Shown here: one piece after another, positions 17,408 to 26,900 of the stretch
How the letters are laid out: every line of letters begins with the position of its first letter
Position numbering within the stretch: the stretch's first letter is position 1
Assembly: GCF_013618625.1 (NCBI RefSeq)
Contig: NZ_JABRWO010000004.1
Location: 310,001 to 374,000, forward strand
Direction: 5' to 3'
Length of the DNA: 64,000 nucleotides
Source: Bremerella alba
GTDB taxonomy: Bacteria > Planctomycetota > Planctomycetia > Pirellulales > Pirellulaceae
Notes under the pieces: generated by a model
What the model was told of the DNA's origin: nothing
The model's input: only the letters and a program-made list of their open reading frames with translations
Database searches by the model: none
Made by a program: the position numbers and the translations under genes

Positions 17408-17648
17408 AGAGAATTTCCTCGCGCGTTTGCGGGCACGGCGTTGGGTCGTTTTGGGGGTCATTTATTTCAGCGGCAAGGTGCAGGGGCCTCGTGCTGAAAC
17501 TTGGCACTCGCCAAGTGTCTCTACAAGGCAAGTCCAGTAGGATTGATCGGCCTAAGATCCGGGAAAATTGAACAATTCGTGTCAATCCCTATCAGTGGCC
17601 AGAGATTTCGAGCGATGGCAGGCAGAAATGCTCGTGTGCTAGCGATGC

Positions 17649-18548
17649 CTAGCCGAACTGGGCATGCATCCACATCTTAGCTTGGCTAGGACTCAAGTTA
17701 GCTAGAATGCGGGTTTCTAATTCCACCAGAAGTATCGCCAGCTGCTCTTCAAACACTTGCTTCTCGTGTTTCAGTTGCAGCCATAACTGCTCCATGGCTG
17801 CCTCGGCCTCCATAGAGATTTTTCGAACGGATAACATCTGATCCGCCGTTAGATTGAGCTGCTGCAGGAACTTACTGTCCCGTTGGAAGAGCATTACTTT
17901 TTCCACCCGATGCAGGGTCGGCAATGACCTTGAGAAGTCGATAAGCTTGGTCATCTCATCCGTGTTGGGCGCGACGTAGCCGTGACTGGTGGCATGGGCG
18001 ATCTCCTTCCGCCAATTGCGTTCGCCCGAGCGAAGTGTCTGCCACTGCTGGAGCATATCGTCCCAGGCCAGTTCGACCGTCGGCACCATCGCTGCCAATT
18101 GGCCGGAAAACGATTGAGCGGTGCAATACATCGAAAAGAGCACAGCCAGAACCATGGCGGCCATCAAGCGAAGATTACGTCCAACCGAGTTTCGGTCTTC
18201 TCCGTAAATCTCGCGGACAACCCGTGTCCCCAAACGCAAGCAAATGCGTGATTTAGTCGCCGAGGCAGATTCGTCCTCGCGAGGGACAATACTGATGATT
18301 TGGACTTCATAGGCACTGTGTCCCATCAGGTTCAAGCGGGCGATTTCTCCGAATAAGGGGCAATCCGACTCGCAAACAAAGCCTTGCTCACCCAGTCTGC
18401 GTCGCGGAATCTCGATGGCCACGGCAAAACCTGCCATCGATTCATCCAACAATTCCGCCTTGTAGGTATCTTTACCAACCCTCAACTGGGCTTTTACCCG
18501 TGAAGGAACGACGGAAAATCGCATCGAATTTCGACGATCAGAGTTCAT
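17649..18548 (-). CDS. PilZ-domain membrane protein
   Basis: The 299-residue protein begins with a PilZ-like domain, a c-di-GMP receptor fold. It has the RxxxR motif (RNSMR, 6-10) and DxSxxG motif (DESMAG, 35-40) in the right order and spacing. One transmembrane helix follows at about 126-145 (LRLMAAMVLAVLFSMYCTAQ). The C-terminal half is helical, with a possible coiled coil at about 205-285 (SKFLQQLNLTADQMLSVRKISMEAEAAMEQLWLQLKHEKQ). That LNLTADQ...LxxI segment vaguely resembles Spy/CpxP-type LTxxQ stretches. It probably links cytoplasmic c-di-GMP to an envelope function, which is an inference. It is transcribed divergently from the metallophosphoesterase gene. Confidence 0.8.
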   Translation of the reverse strand: MNSDRRNSMRFSVVPSRVKAQLRVGKDTYKAELLDESMAGFAVAIEIPRRRLGEQGFVCESDCPLFGEIARLNLMGHSAYEVQIISIVPREDESASATKSRICLRLGTRVVREIYGEDRNSVGRNLRLMAAMVLAVLFSMYCTAQSFSGQLAAMVPTVELAWDDMLQQWQTLRSGERNWRKEIAHATSHGYVAPNTDEMTKLIDFSRSLPTLHRVEKVMLFQRDSKFLQQLNLTADQMLSVRKISMEAEAAMEQLWLQLKHEKQVFEEQLAILLVELETRILANLSPSQAKMWMHAQFG

Positions 18549-18801
18549 CGGATTTCAGAACGAATGAGAAAAGGCGAAAAGTTTACTCGAAGTATAGGTC
18601 CCAATTCCCCTACAACCTGGCAACGAACTTAGGAAATAGTAAGAGAAAATTCCTAACCAAGCGTTCGACTTGCCCGTAACTTAGGGATTACCCGTACAAC
18701 CGACTACCTGCCGAATAAGGTTTGCCTCGCAGGTCCCGACTGACAACAATAAAGCATCGCTAGTGTTATCGCGTTCCTATCTATCGCTTGCATCGAAGCC
18801 T

Positions 18802-19692
18802 ATGAGTGTTGCCGCCAGCGTGGCCCAAAATACGGTTGAGTCCTACCAGAAAGCTGGGCGAATCTTGCGAGAGTCTTCGCTACGGCGAGGCAATGTCGTT
18901 CACCTGGATGCATCGAATACCGATGATGTGATGGTGACAGCTGACCTGCACGGCAATCGCACCAACTTTCGGCAAATCCTCAACCTTGCCGCTTTAGAGA
19001 GCAATCCACATCGGCACTTGGTATTTCAGGAAGTGTGCCACGGAGGCCCGACCTACCCCAAAGCCGGCGGGTGCATGTCTCACTTGATGCTGGAAGACAT
19101 CGCTAAGTTGGTTATTCGCTTCCCGGATCAGGTTCACTTCTTGATTTCTAACCACGAGCTGGCCGAACTGACTGACTTTCCGATCATGAAAGCGGGCAAG
19201 ATGCTCAACCTGATGTTCCGCTGCGGAATGGGGCAGATGTACGGCGATGCCGTCCCGGTTGTGCGTGCCGCCCAGTTGGAATTTTTGTCGAGCCTCCCCA
19301 TCGCGATCCGAATTGGGGATCAGATTATGGTCTCGCATAGCCTGCCCAAGCAGTGCGACGACGAACCGTTTGACGCCAGTATCTTCGATCGGGAACTGAC
19401 CTCACACGATCGCGCTTGCGGCGGTTCGCTGCATCGCTTGGTCTGGGGACGTGATTTCCGTCAAGAGAATGTCGACCGCTTGGCAGAGCAGCTCGGAGTC
19501 GAGCTTTTCATCACCGGACATGAACCTTGTCAGTATGGATTTGCATCTCCGAATTCACGCCAGATTGTGCTCGACTGTTGCAGCCGACTGGGCAAGTACC
19601 TTATGATCCCCATGTCCGATGACCTGACTCAGGAAGACCTTCTGAACCGAATCCATTCTCTTCACGATCCTATCTTGGCAGCTATGTCCTAA
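18802..19692 (+). CDS. Metallophosphoesterase with atypical metal motif
   Basis: The 296-residue protein has the calcineurin-like phosphoesterase order of motifs: TADLHGN (D48, H50), SNHEL (N117, H118, E119), VSHSLP and a late TGHEPC. Typical members have GDxxDRG as the second motif; here the corresponding stretch is FQEVCHGGPTYPKAGGC (76-91), without the aspartates. The metal site is therefore altered or uses other ligands, possibly E77. The usual GNHE is SNHE. I prefer the ATG at 18802; a GTG 39 bases upstream is also in frame. The next gene starts 2 bp after the stop and is surely coupled. The substrate could be a phosphoprotein or a nucleotide; the sequence does not tell. Confidence 0.82.
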   Translation: MSVAASVAQNTVESYQKAGRILRESSLRRGNVVHLDASNTDDVMVTADLHGNRTNFRQILNLAALESNPHRHLVFQEVCHGGPTYPKAGGCMSHLMLEDIAKLVIRFPDQVHFLISNHELAELTDFPIMKAGKMLNLMFRCGMGQMYGDAVPVVRAAQLEFLSSLPIAIRIGDQIMVSHSLPKQCDDEPFDASIFDRELTSHDRACGGSLHRLVWGRDFRQENVDRLAEQLGVELFITGHEPCQYGFASPNSRQIVLDCCSRLGKYLMIPMSDDLTQEDLLNRIHSLHDPILAAMS

Positions 19693-19694
19693 AA

Positions 19695-19991
19695 ATGGGC
19701 AACGATCCCCTTTTTGACGACGACATCCCAGAAGTCCACCAGCCCCAACCCAAGCGGCCGTGGCGACCACGCTTTGGCATCGGTTCAATCATGCTGGCAA
19801 CCTTCCTGCTAAGCGTACTCTTCGTGATGGGGCACTACATGCTGAACGATTCCCAGCAAGGGGTCCTTTCCAATCGTTTCAGCTTTCTATTTGTTACCCT
19901 GGCCGCGCCAATGCTGCTGCTCACCATTCTGAGCATTGGCAGAGAAGTCTTGCGCTACTGGGAAAAGCAATCGCGGCGTAAGAACCACTAA
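19695..19991 (+). CDS. Hypothetical two-helix membrane protein
   Basis: A 98-residue protein with an acidic then proline-rich cytoplasmic start (FDDDIPEVHQPQPKRPWRPRF), two transmembrane helices at about 30-49 and 61-79, and a basic tail (EKQSRRKNH). The RFGIGSIMLATFLLSVLF segment resembles the membrane anchor of several small planctomycete proteins, from memory. It begins 2 bp after the metallophosphoesterase stop, so translation is coupled and the products may work together at the membrane. Its stop lies 14 bp from the convergent last gene of the polyketide operon. Confidence 0.72.
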   Translation: MGNDPLFDDDIPEVHQPQPKRPWRPRFGIGSIMLATFLLSVLFVMGHYMLNDSQQGVLSNRFSFLFVTLAAPMLLLTILSIGREVLRYWEKQSRRKNH

Positions 19992-20005
19992 TTAACCTGA
20001 ATTGA

Positions 20006-20899
20006 TTACGTTCGATCGATTCGTAATCGAGCCGGCAAACCATCCGGCATCTTGGCTTCGTCCTGGGCGATTAGACGAACTACCGCACGCTTGGGTGCCA
20101 AGAGGGCATCATCGGCATAGACCACGTCGAACCGAGCTTCTTTCGGTCCAACGGTAACGTTCCTGTCTTTAAGCGCGTTTTCCTTTTGAAAATGCTGCCA
20201 ACTCCAACGTCTCAGCCAAGCGGCGACCTCATTCAAGTCGTGCTGCTTGCTGTCCGCATAAACCTCGAAGTCAGGCAAACCAAGCTGCGCGTTCCCGATC
20301 GTTTCAAAGATAATCCAGCGATCGTCCAGCCAAGATAGCCGCAGGTTGGCAAATAGATCGAGCGGAGGAAATCCGGCGACTTTGCTGGCCTGGAGGATTT
20401 CGTCGAGCACTTCGATCGGCAAGAAGATCTCTCCGCCTGGGCAGAAATAGCCAGCCACGTCTGGAAGCGAACCAATGGACAAGCTCACCTTGGCCAAGGC
20501 CATCAAGCGAGCAAGCACATCCGCTGCCGACGAAGGCTCATTGGTCTCTTGCAGCATCCGCACAAGGACAATGGCTTGATGCTGGGCGGCCTCTTCGGTG
20601 GCTTGAGCCCAATTCACATTAAACTTACAAGCACGCTCCAGTGCTCCACTGTAACTAAAGGGGCCCAAGTCTTGCTCAGGCTCGATCTTAGCAGGCCAAG
20701 GAGATTCGACCGTCTCGATAATGATGTCCGGTCCGCCGTGAGGCAATTTCCCCTGAAGCTTGCGACTACCGCCTTGATCGTCAGCCTCTACAAGCGAGCA
20801 AGGCAACTTGCCGGCTTCCAACTGCTTTTGAATCTCTTCGAGGGTGAAGACTCGCTTGGCGAGCAGCGCTAATGCTTGAGTACAGACAGTTTCCGACAC
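20006..20899 (-). CDS. Unknown protein, last gene of the polyketide operon
   Basis: A 297-residue soluble protein without signal peptide or membrane helix. It starts with a GTG at 20899 preceded by a strong GAGGGGAA site, only 44 bp after the polyketide synthase stop, so it is probably co-transcribed. The centre contains EAAQHQAIVLVRML, DVLARLMALAKVSLSIGSLPDVAGYFCPGGEIFLP and PPLDLFANLRLSWLDDRWIIFETIGNAQLGLPDFEV. This arrangement reminds me of DUF4261-type proteins, but the link is tentative. I see no cofactor or catalytic motif. Position alone suggests a link to polyketide production; it may equally be a passenger. Confidence 0.72.
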   Translation of the reverse strand: MSETVCTQALALLAKRVFTLEEIQKQLEAGKLPCSLVEADDQGGSRKLQGKLPHGGPDIIIETVESPWPAKIEPEQDLGPFSYSGALERACKFNVNWAQATEEAAQHQAIVLVRMLQETNEPSSAADVLARLMALAKVSLSIGSLPDVAGYFCPGGEIFLPIEVLDEILQASKVAGFPPLDLFANLRLSWLDDRWIIFETIGNAQLGLPDFEVYADSKQHDLNEVAAWLRRWSWQHFQKENALKDRNVTVGPKEARFDVVYADDALLAPKRAVVRLIAQDEAKMPDGLPARLRIDRT

Positions 20900-20943
20900 G
20901 TGATCGTTCCCCTCTTGTGTGGCAAGCGAGTCGCGCGGGGCAA

Positions 20944-23900
20944 CTATTTCGCCGCGTCGCTGGATTCGGCCTTCAATTTTTCCAATTCTTCGGCGGTCGC
21001 GTCAACCGTTTGGCGGATTTGTTCTTCGCTGTGACAACTGGTAATAAAGAACCGCAGCCGAGCTGCTTTCTCTTCCACGGCTGGGTACATAATCGGCTGA
21101 ACGTTGTACCCCCGAGCGTACAGGGCTCGCGAAAGCCGCAGAGCCAGCAGAGAATTTCCGGCGATCACGGGAACCACCGGCGTGTTGTCGCTCAGCCCCG
21201 TATCAAGCCCTTTTTCCTTAGCCAGCTTGAGGAACAATCGTGAATTGCTCATGCACTTGGCAACGACTTCCGGGTGCTTTTCTATCCGTTCGATCGATGC
21301 CAATGCGGCGGCGGCGTTCGACGGAGGCATTCCCACGCTGAACACAAAGCCGGGTGCGGTGTACTTCAGGTATTCGATCATCGTCTTTTTGCCGGCAATG
21401 TAGCCACCGCAGCTACCGAATGACTTACTAAGAGTCGCCATCAGAAAATCGATTCGCGAACCGGGGATGCCGTAATGTTCGCAGATCCCTCGGCCCGTCT
21501 TGCCCATGGTGCCGATCGAGTGTGCCTCGTCGACGAAGAGCATCGCTTTGTACTTTTCCTTGATCTCGACCAGCTTAGGCAAGTCGCAGTAGTCGCCGTC
21601 CATACTGTAGACGCCTTCGACGACAATCACGGCTCGACGATACTTGCCGCGCATTTCCGACAGCATTCGTTCGCACGCCGCCGTATCGTTGTGCGGAAAC
21701 GCTCGACGCTGGGCTCCAGAGAGAATACACCCTTGCACCAAGCTATTGTGGGCTAGCTCGTCGTGCAGGATTAGGTCGCCAGGGTTCATCAGGTGGCCGA
21801 TCGTTGTCTCGTTGGTCGAATGCCCACCCACAAAACAAACGGAAGACTCGGTACCCACGAACTGGGCGATCTTGCGTTCTAACTCGCCATGGATGGTCTT
21901 TTCGCCAGAGACAACGCGACTGGCCGAAACGCTGGTGCCAAATTTTTCGACGGCGGCCTGGGCGGCAGCGGTTACTTCCGGATCGCCACTGCTACCGACA
22001 TAGTTGTAACTGCTAAAGCAGATGAACTCGCGACCTTCGATGATGGCCGTGTCACGCGTCGTCCCTTCGTGGACATCGAAGTAAGGACTCTCCATTCCCA
22101 TCCGGGCAAATCGCGCGAGCCGCTCCTGAAGCTCAATCACTTCAGGGAATTGATCCGTCTGGAAGTCGGACGCAGGAATGTCTTCCAGAGCACGGGCCGG
22201 CTTCTCTTTGGCTGCGGGTGCCGAAGCCTCACTACCGCTCGACGTGAAGTCCCCTTCCACACCCACTAGGTTTGCAACGGCCGTCGCGAGACTAGTTATG
22301 GTGGTATCCTGCGAGAACTCTTCGACCGGAATGTCGACCTCTAGCTCCGCTTCGATCGAGTTCTTTAGCTCGATTCCCATTAGCGAATCGAGCCCCATTT
22401 CCGCCAACGGCTTCGCGTGATCTAGTTGCGAAGCACTGATACCCAGCGTTTTAGCGGCCTGATCGGCAACGTAATCGCCAATCATGGAGGCTCGTTTGTC
22501 CTCGTCCGCAGAGCCTAGACGATCCCGAAGCGCCCCACCTGACGATGCACCGACGACGCGTTCCTGGCGATGCAGCTTCGCGAGTTCGTCTAGAAGTCGC
22601 GGATGCTTGTTTCGACCGAACTGTTTAAGGAACTTCGACCAGTCGACCGGAAACACGCCTACGTCGGCGTAACGCGTAGGCAGAAGCTCTTCCAGGGCGA
22701 GCAGTCCTTGCTGCGGAGCGATCATGCCCAAGCCAATCCCGGCGAGCCGTCTGGCGTCGGCCGACTTGGCCATGCCTCCGCCACTCCATGGTCCCCAGTT
22801 GATGCTCAAACCGGTTAGGCCTTCAGCACGGCGACCGGCACACAAAGCATCCATGAACGCGTTGGCAGCGGCGTAGTTGGCTTGCCCCGGCGAACCGATC
22901 AACGCGGCGATCGATGAGAAGCAAACAAAGTAGTCGAGCGGAAGTTCGCGTGTCTGTTGGTGCAAATACCAAGAGCCATCTACTTTGGCCGGCAATACCT
23001 TGGCGAAGCGATCCCACGACTGTTGCCCAATCGTCGCATCGTCCAACACACCGGCGGCATGAAACACGCCTGCCAGTGGTGAAAGTTCTGTCTGAATGAA
23101 GCCCAGCACCGCGGCGACCTGATCGGCCTTTGCGGCATCCATAGTCGCGACGGTCACCTTAGCGCCTTCGCTTTCCCAGTCCGCGATCCGCTCGGACGTG
23201 GCTTCGTTTGCTTTACCACTGCGACTGGTGAGAACGACGTTCTTGGCGCCTTGCTGGACCAACCACTGGGCGACCTCCAACCCGATCGCACCGGTGCCGC
23301 CGGTGATTAGGTAGGTCGCGTCGCCTCGAATCAACGGCCTCTCGCTGGTGGGTGGCGTCATTTGCAAAATGACCTTACCCAAATGTTTGGCCTGCTGCAT
23401 AAAGCGAAACGCGTCGACCGCGTCCTCCATGCGGTAGGCCTGCAAGGGCAGGGGAGTCAGCTGATGCGATTCAAACTGCGGTAGCAGCTCTTTCAACATC
23501 GCCGCGATGAGGCCTGGCGACTTGCGTTCTTCATCCCCCAGATCAAAGGGGAAGTAAGCGGCGTCGGGTCGGGACTTAGCAAACTGCTCAAGCGTCCAGA
23601 TACCGATCTTGCCGATCTCGACGAAACGCCCTCCCTTGGCTAGACACTCGACGCTTTTGGTAATGAATTCCTGATTCAAACTGTTGAGAACGACGTCGAC
23701 TCCTTCGCCGCCGGTATCTTTCAGAATCTGATCGCTGAAGAGTGTTGTCCGAGAATCGTATACATGCTTGATCCCCAGCGAATGCAGGAAGTCCCACTTC
23801 CCCTTACTGGCAGTCGCGTAGATCTCGGCACCAACGGCCTGGGCGATCGCGACGGCAGCTTGTCCCACGCCACCGGCAGCGGCATGAATCAGTACACGCT

Positions 23901-26900
23901 CTCCTTTGCGTAGTTTGGCAAGCCGCACCAGTCCATAGTGCGCGGTCAAGAACGCCAGCGGAATGGTCGCTGCTTCGTCAAATGTCTGGTTGCTCGGCTT
24001 CTTCGCAACGTAGTTTTGATCGACCAGCAAGTGGCTCGTCATACTAGCCGTGGAAAGCGCGATGACCTCGTCGCCGACGCTCAGGCTCTTCACCTTTTTG
24101 CCAACCGCCGTAACAACGCCGCTACACTCGAAACCGAAGGTCACATCCGCTTCGGTAAGGATACCGATTTCTTTTTCATATTCCTGCAGCATGCCTAGGG
24201 CCCGCAGCACATCGCGGAAGTTGAGCCCCGATGCTTTGACTGCGATCTCGACTTCAGACTCTGCCGGCTCGGTGCGAAGCTTGGGAACCAATTCCAGATT
24301 GGTCAGCATGCCGAACTTCTTCAGCCCCAACTGATACGGCTGTTCAGGAATAGTCAACTCGCCGTCAGCAGCCAAACGCATGGGCATCAGCCGCGACGAG
24401 AAACGCTTTTCGCCACGCAGCGCGATTTCTGTTTCCGAGTCAGGTACCCAAACTTCGCCAAACAGTCGGCCGGCCGTATCGCGATCGGCAGCATCGACAT
24501 CCACGCGGGTGCAGTTGAGTTTAGGTAGTTCGTTGGCAATCACGCCGGCCAGTCCCCATGTCGCGGCTTCCAATGGGTGGCCGATCTTGTCGCCTGAGTA
24601 GATCCGTTGACCGCCCAGGGTGACCACATAGAGTCGGGGGGATTGATCTTCCAGCTGTCCCAACGCCTGAGCGACATGCAATAGCCCTTGGCAACCCAGC
24701 GCATGATCGACCATCGACTCGTTGGCTTTGCCGGAGAGGTCTTGCTGTGCCCAAAGATAGATCACTCCGCGAAGCTTCCGCGTCTCAGAAAGCTCGAGCG
24801 AGTCGAGTAGCTCCACGAATTCCGTTGGCTCGACTGGATCGAGCGTGGCATCGACTTCGCCAAACTCTAGTTCCGTGCCAGGGAAGACTTGCATCACTTG
24901 TTGCTTGCGTTGCTCTAACTGCTCGACGAGATACTCTGTCATCGGGCGGCCATCGCCGAAGATGAGCCAAACCGACTCTTCTTTTTCATCCACCGTCAAT
25001 GGATTGCCAATTCGTGGTGTCTCAAGCCACTTCACTTCGTGGTACCAGCGATCGACATCGGCGACCAAACGCTTCTGCAGATCGATCTTGGCGAGCCGGG
25101 CCAGTTTCAAGCCGCGCACCTCGGCTAGAACTTCGCCTTCTTCATTGGCCAATAAAAAATCGGCCTCGACTTGCGGCATGCGCCCAGGCTTGCGGCCGAC
25201 AATCTTCGACCAACAAGCGACTCGCTGCGGCGAGTGCCCCTCGAAGCAAGTCACGCTGCCGACACCAATCGGAATGAAGGTTGTACCCGGTGTCAGCTCG
25301 TCGGCCAGCAAACTACCCACCGTCTGGAAGCAGGCATCAAGCAACGCCGGATGAAGGTGATAATTCCGCGCGTCGCCCTGAAGTTCGGTGGGTAAAGCGA
25401 CTTCGGCCAAGGCTTCGTCCTCGCCGGTTCCTAGCTGCTTGATCCCTTGGAAAGCGTGGCCATACTGCAAGCCGCTTTGTTTTGCTGCAGCGTAAAAATC
25501 GCCGACTTCGACCTGCTTCTCCATGCGAAAGAAAGCTTCCTGCAGGTCGGCCTTCTCAGGACGGGCTGCAGCAGGGACAATCTTTCCGGCTGCATGTAGT
25601 TTCCAAATCGTATCGTCGCTTTCGGAAGTCTCGGCGCTGAGAATCCGGAAGGAAGCGTAGCCGAACTCTTCGGGCGCCAAGACGACCTGAATCGTCTTTG
25701 AGCGTTGTTCTTCGAAGACGAGCGGCTGCTGAACTTGCAACTGCTCGACGGTGTACAGCCCCTCCTCGAAGTGTGCATTGACGGCACCGATGGCCAATTC
25801 GATGTAACCTGTCGCAGGAAAGACAGGGGTACCGAACAACTGATGATCGTTCAGATATGCCGGAAAACCAGGGGCCAGGTTCGTTTGAAAAAGCACCTCG
25901 TCCGTTGCCGTAGGAATCGTCACGCCCAGTAACGGATGCGACGTGCGGGCAGGCATGAGCCCGGTACCCGAACCGACGCCTTGCTCACTAGCAACCGGCA
26001 TCGAATCCGGTGCCCAGAATCGACTACGCATAAAGGGATATGTCGGCAATTCAATCCGCTTTCGAGCGTATGGCGCGTCAAACGCTTTCCAGTCGATCGC
26101 AATGCCGATTTCGTACAGTTCGCCCAGTGAGTTGAGCATCATCTGCCAAGCGTTTCGACCATTCCGCAGGCTCGGCAACCAAGCGTTTTCTTTGCCCGGT
26201 AGGCTCACACGCCCCAGCCCGGAAAGAACTGGCTGCGGTCCGATCTCAACGAAGACGTTGCCCCCTTTCGCCGCGATTGCCTGGATGCCATCGGCAAAGC
26301 GGACGGCTTCGCGCAGATGTTGGCGCCAATACTGTGGCTTGGTGAACGCATCTTTGCTTAACTCGCCGGTCAAGTTCGCAGCGATGGGAAATGCGGCCGG
26401 CTTCATCTCGATCGCAGAAACAGCTTGTTCAAATTCGTCGAGAATAGGCTCCATCAACTTCGAATGAAACGCATGCGAGACCGTCAGGCGAATCGCACGA
26501 ATCCCTTCCGACTGGCACAACTCAGCGACCTGATCGATTGCTTCCGTAGCACCACTAAGGACCGTCTGCTGCGGACTATTCACCGCAGCGATGCCAACTT
26601 GACCGGCGTGTCCGTTGAGAAGCGTTTCGATACGATCTGCTCCGGCCGAAACGGCCAACATGGCTCCACCGGCAGGCAAGCTTTGCATCAGCTTGCCGCG
26701 CAGAGCGATCAGCTTCAACGCATCTTCCAGCGTGAAGACACCCGCGACGCACGCTGCAACATATTCACCGACACTATGCCCGATGGCCATACTTGGCGTG
26801 ACGCCCCAAGACTTCCACAATTGGTACAGGGCATACTCGGTGGCAAACAAGGTCGGCTGTGACATGGCCGTTTGATGGATCGTGTCGCTGCCAGTTTCGG

